A DNA stretch of 64,000 nt from positions 256,499-320,498 of the forward strand of contig JAFWYK010000010.1 in NCBI GenBank assembly GCA_017517685.1, read 5' to 3'. The translations under genes were made by a program, and so were the position numbers. The stretch comes from Clostridia bacterium (GTDB taxonomy: Bacteria > Bacillota > Clostridia > TANB77 > CAG-508). Below, piece after piece: positions 63,101-64,000 of the stretch. Every line of letters begins with the position of its first letter. Within the stretch, counting starts at the first letter, position 1. The notes beneath the pieces were generated by a model. It saw nothing but the letters and a program-made list of their open reading frames with translations, did no database searches and was not told where the DNA came from.

Positions 63101-63175
63101 TGGCAGGGGTAGTAGGATTCGAACCCACACAAGCGGTTTTGGAGACCGATGTGCTACCATTAACACTATACCCCT
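63101..63175 (-). tRNA. tRNA-Trp(CCA)
   Basis: Minus-strand cloverleaf: acceptor AGGGGTA/TACCCCT, anticodon loop CTCCAAA (anticodon CCA), T-arm with GGTTCGAATCC and an encoded CCA end. Confidence 0.96.
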
Positions 63176-63193
63176 ATGAAATTGACATTATTT

Positions 63194-63222
63194 ATGATAA
63201 CATATTAAAAATAAGAATTCAA
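63194..63222 (-). promoter_or_regulatory. Promoter of tRNA-Trp
   Basis: Minus strand: TTGAAT (63217-63222), 17-nt spacer, TATCAT (63194-63199). Confidence 0.6.
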
Positions 63223-63317
63223 GTAGAAAATAAAAATATTTATAAAAAGTTTGTTTTTTGGAAAGATAATAAAAAGTAATATTACTAAAATGTATTTTAA
63301 TTGTAATATAAACTTAA

Positions 63318-63346
63318 TTGTATTAGAAATTACTCAATGTTATACT
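63318..63346 (+). promoter_or_regulatory. Promoter of the secreted-protein gene
   Basis: TTGTAT (63318-63323), 17-nt spacer, TATACT (63341-63346). Confidence 0.6.
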
Positions 63347-63387
63347 ATTAATATCAATTGAAAAGGGTAATTTGAAAGGGGAAACAA

Positions 63388-64000
63388 ATGAGAAAAATTT
63401 CAAAATTATTAACAATGTTATTAGTAATATTAGCTGTAATTACAATAACATTAACTGTAAAAGCTGAAACAAAAGACTTAAGTTCTTATATAAACGAAAG
63501 TCATGAAATAAATGGAATGGTATTAGAATTAACTAATGCTGAAAAAACAGCATTAACAGCGTATATTGATCAATATGTTGATAATGCAACTGCTGATGAT
63601 ATTTTAAAAGATATTGCTTCAGTAGAAAAGTTAATTAAGAATACTCAAAAATCTGATGTAAACGACATTGACCCAGCAGTTATTAAAAGTGCTGTTGATA
63701 TAGCAAAAAGAGCTTGCCAAAAAGCTGGTTTAACATTAGCAGCAAACACAACTGACAAAACATATAAAATTACTAAAAATAGTGATGGAACTTCTGTAAT
63801 AACAGGAACATATACAAATAAAATTACATCTGGTAAAGTAGAGAACAAAGTTGAAAATAAAGTAGAGAATAAAAAAGAAGATGTAAAAGAAAACACAACA
63901 AATACTACAAAAACTGAGACTAAGAAAGAAACAACAAAAGAAGATACAAAATTATTATATACAGGATATAATCCAGTTTTATATGTAGTTGCTGTATTAG
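63388..64000 (+). CDS. Secreted or surface protein (3' end outside window)
   Basis: The frame is open from ATG 63388 to the window end (204 codons seen). A signal peptide (about residues 1-27, ending VKAE) is followed by a helical Asp/Ala-rich domain of about 100 residues and a Lys/Glu/Thr/Asn repeat-like stretch with three KVEN copies (about 150-190). A hydrophobic segment then begins (YNPVLYVVAVL), probably a C-terminal membrane anchor. No catalytic motif. It has a GAAAGGGG site. Confidence 0.75.
   Translation, partial: MRKISKLLTMLLVILAVITITLTVKAETKDLSSYINESHEINGMVLELTNAEKTALTAYIDQYVDNATADDILKDIASVEKLIKNTQKSDVNDIDPAVIKSAVDIAKRACQKAGLTLAANTTDKTYKITKNSDGTSVITGTYTNKITSGKVENKVENKVENKKEDVKENTTNTTKTETKKETTKEDTKLLYTGYNPVLYVVAVL

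Overview
The window is AT-rich bacterial chromosome from a Gram-positive Bacillota, most likely an uncultured gut-type member of the Clostridia. The evidence is the gene content: SepF and DivIVA cell division genes, the YlxM-Ffh-RpsP-KhpA-RimM-TrmD-RplS block, RemA/RpoZ/Gmk/PriA/Def/Fmt, an Asp23-AmaP-DUF2273 envelope set, LuxS, ThyX instead of ThyA, formate-tetrahydrofolate ligase and a SleB-type cortex hydrolase. Genes are tightly packed, mostly on the + strand, with strong Shine-Dalgarno sites, 17-nt-spaced TTGACA/TATAAT promoters and U-tailed hairpin terminators. TAG is an ordinary stop codon in the housekeeping genes. The species cannot be named from sequence alone.

Layout. 1-2.3 kb: end of an HlyD-like membrane protein, then sepF and divIVA. 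2.5-13.4 kb: rsmD, a coiled-coil protein, ftsK/spoIIIE, an unknown 507-residue protein, a beta-CASP RNase-like hydrolase, a GH15 glucoamylase-like enzyme, radA and a membrane-anchored cyclophilin. 13.5-15.1 kb: a large pilin-like protein with an abnormal processing motif. 15.2-19.3 kb: the signal-recognition and ribosome-maturation operon. 20.2-20.8 kb: three tRNA-Gly(UCC) genes followed by an unassigned structured RNA region. 20.8-23.7 kb: an ECF sigma module. 23.9-25.1 kb: luxS and a PH-domain membrane protein. 27-30 kb: tetR divergent from feoAB. 30.7-34.1 kb: anchored or lipoprotein-type extracytoplasmic proteins, two of them paralogues. 34.2-38.3 kb: tsaE-tsaB-rimI and a Lon-like protease. 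39.6-45.8 kb: a double-domain ThyX, PHP phosphoesterase, tRNA-Asn, rsmE, yicC, remA, rpoZ and gmk. 46-55.6 kb: priA-def-fmt, asp23-amaP, nusB-xseAB and fhs. 55.7-64 kb: a starch/glycogen-binding-module protein, sleB, an MFS transporter, yqeG, a prepilin-peptidase-like enzyme, an M24 peptidase, efp, a frameshifted hydrolase, tRNA-Trp and a secreted protein cut by the window edge.

The most unusual signal is a set of four solitary genes (about 25.2-25.9, 25.9-26.9, 30.05-30.54 and 38.3-39.5 kb). Each has its own promoter and terminator, sits directly behind the terminator of a neighbouring operon, and has clearly higher GC than its surroundings. They look like phage moron-type cassettes. One is interrupted by two in-frame TAG codons, both at positions where Gln would fit, but is otherwise intact. 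Two of them share a leader with the same four-segment alternative-pairing architecture ending at the Shine-Dalgarno site, while differing in primary sequence. This suggests an uncharacterised translational RNA switch. Other points of interest are the pilin-like protein with Lys in place of Glu5, a bL19 with a long acidic tail, a possible autoregulated ECF promoter, and a cytoplasmic glycogen-binding scaffold candidate.
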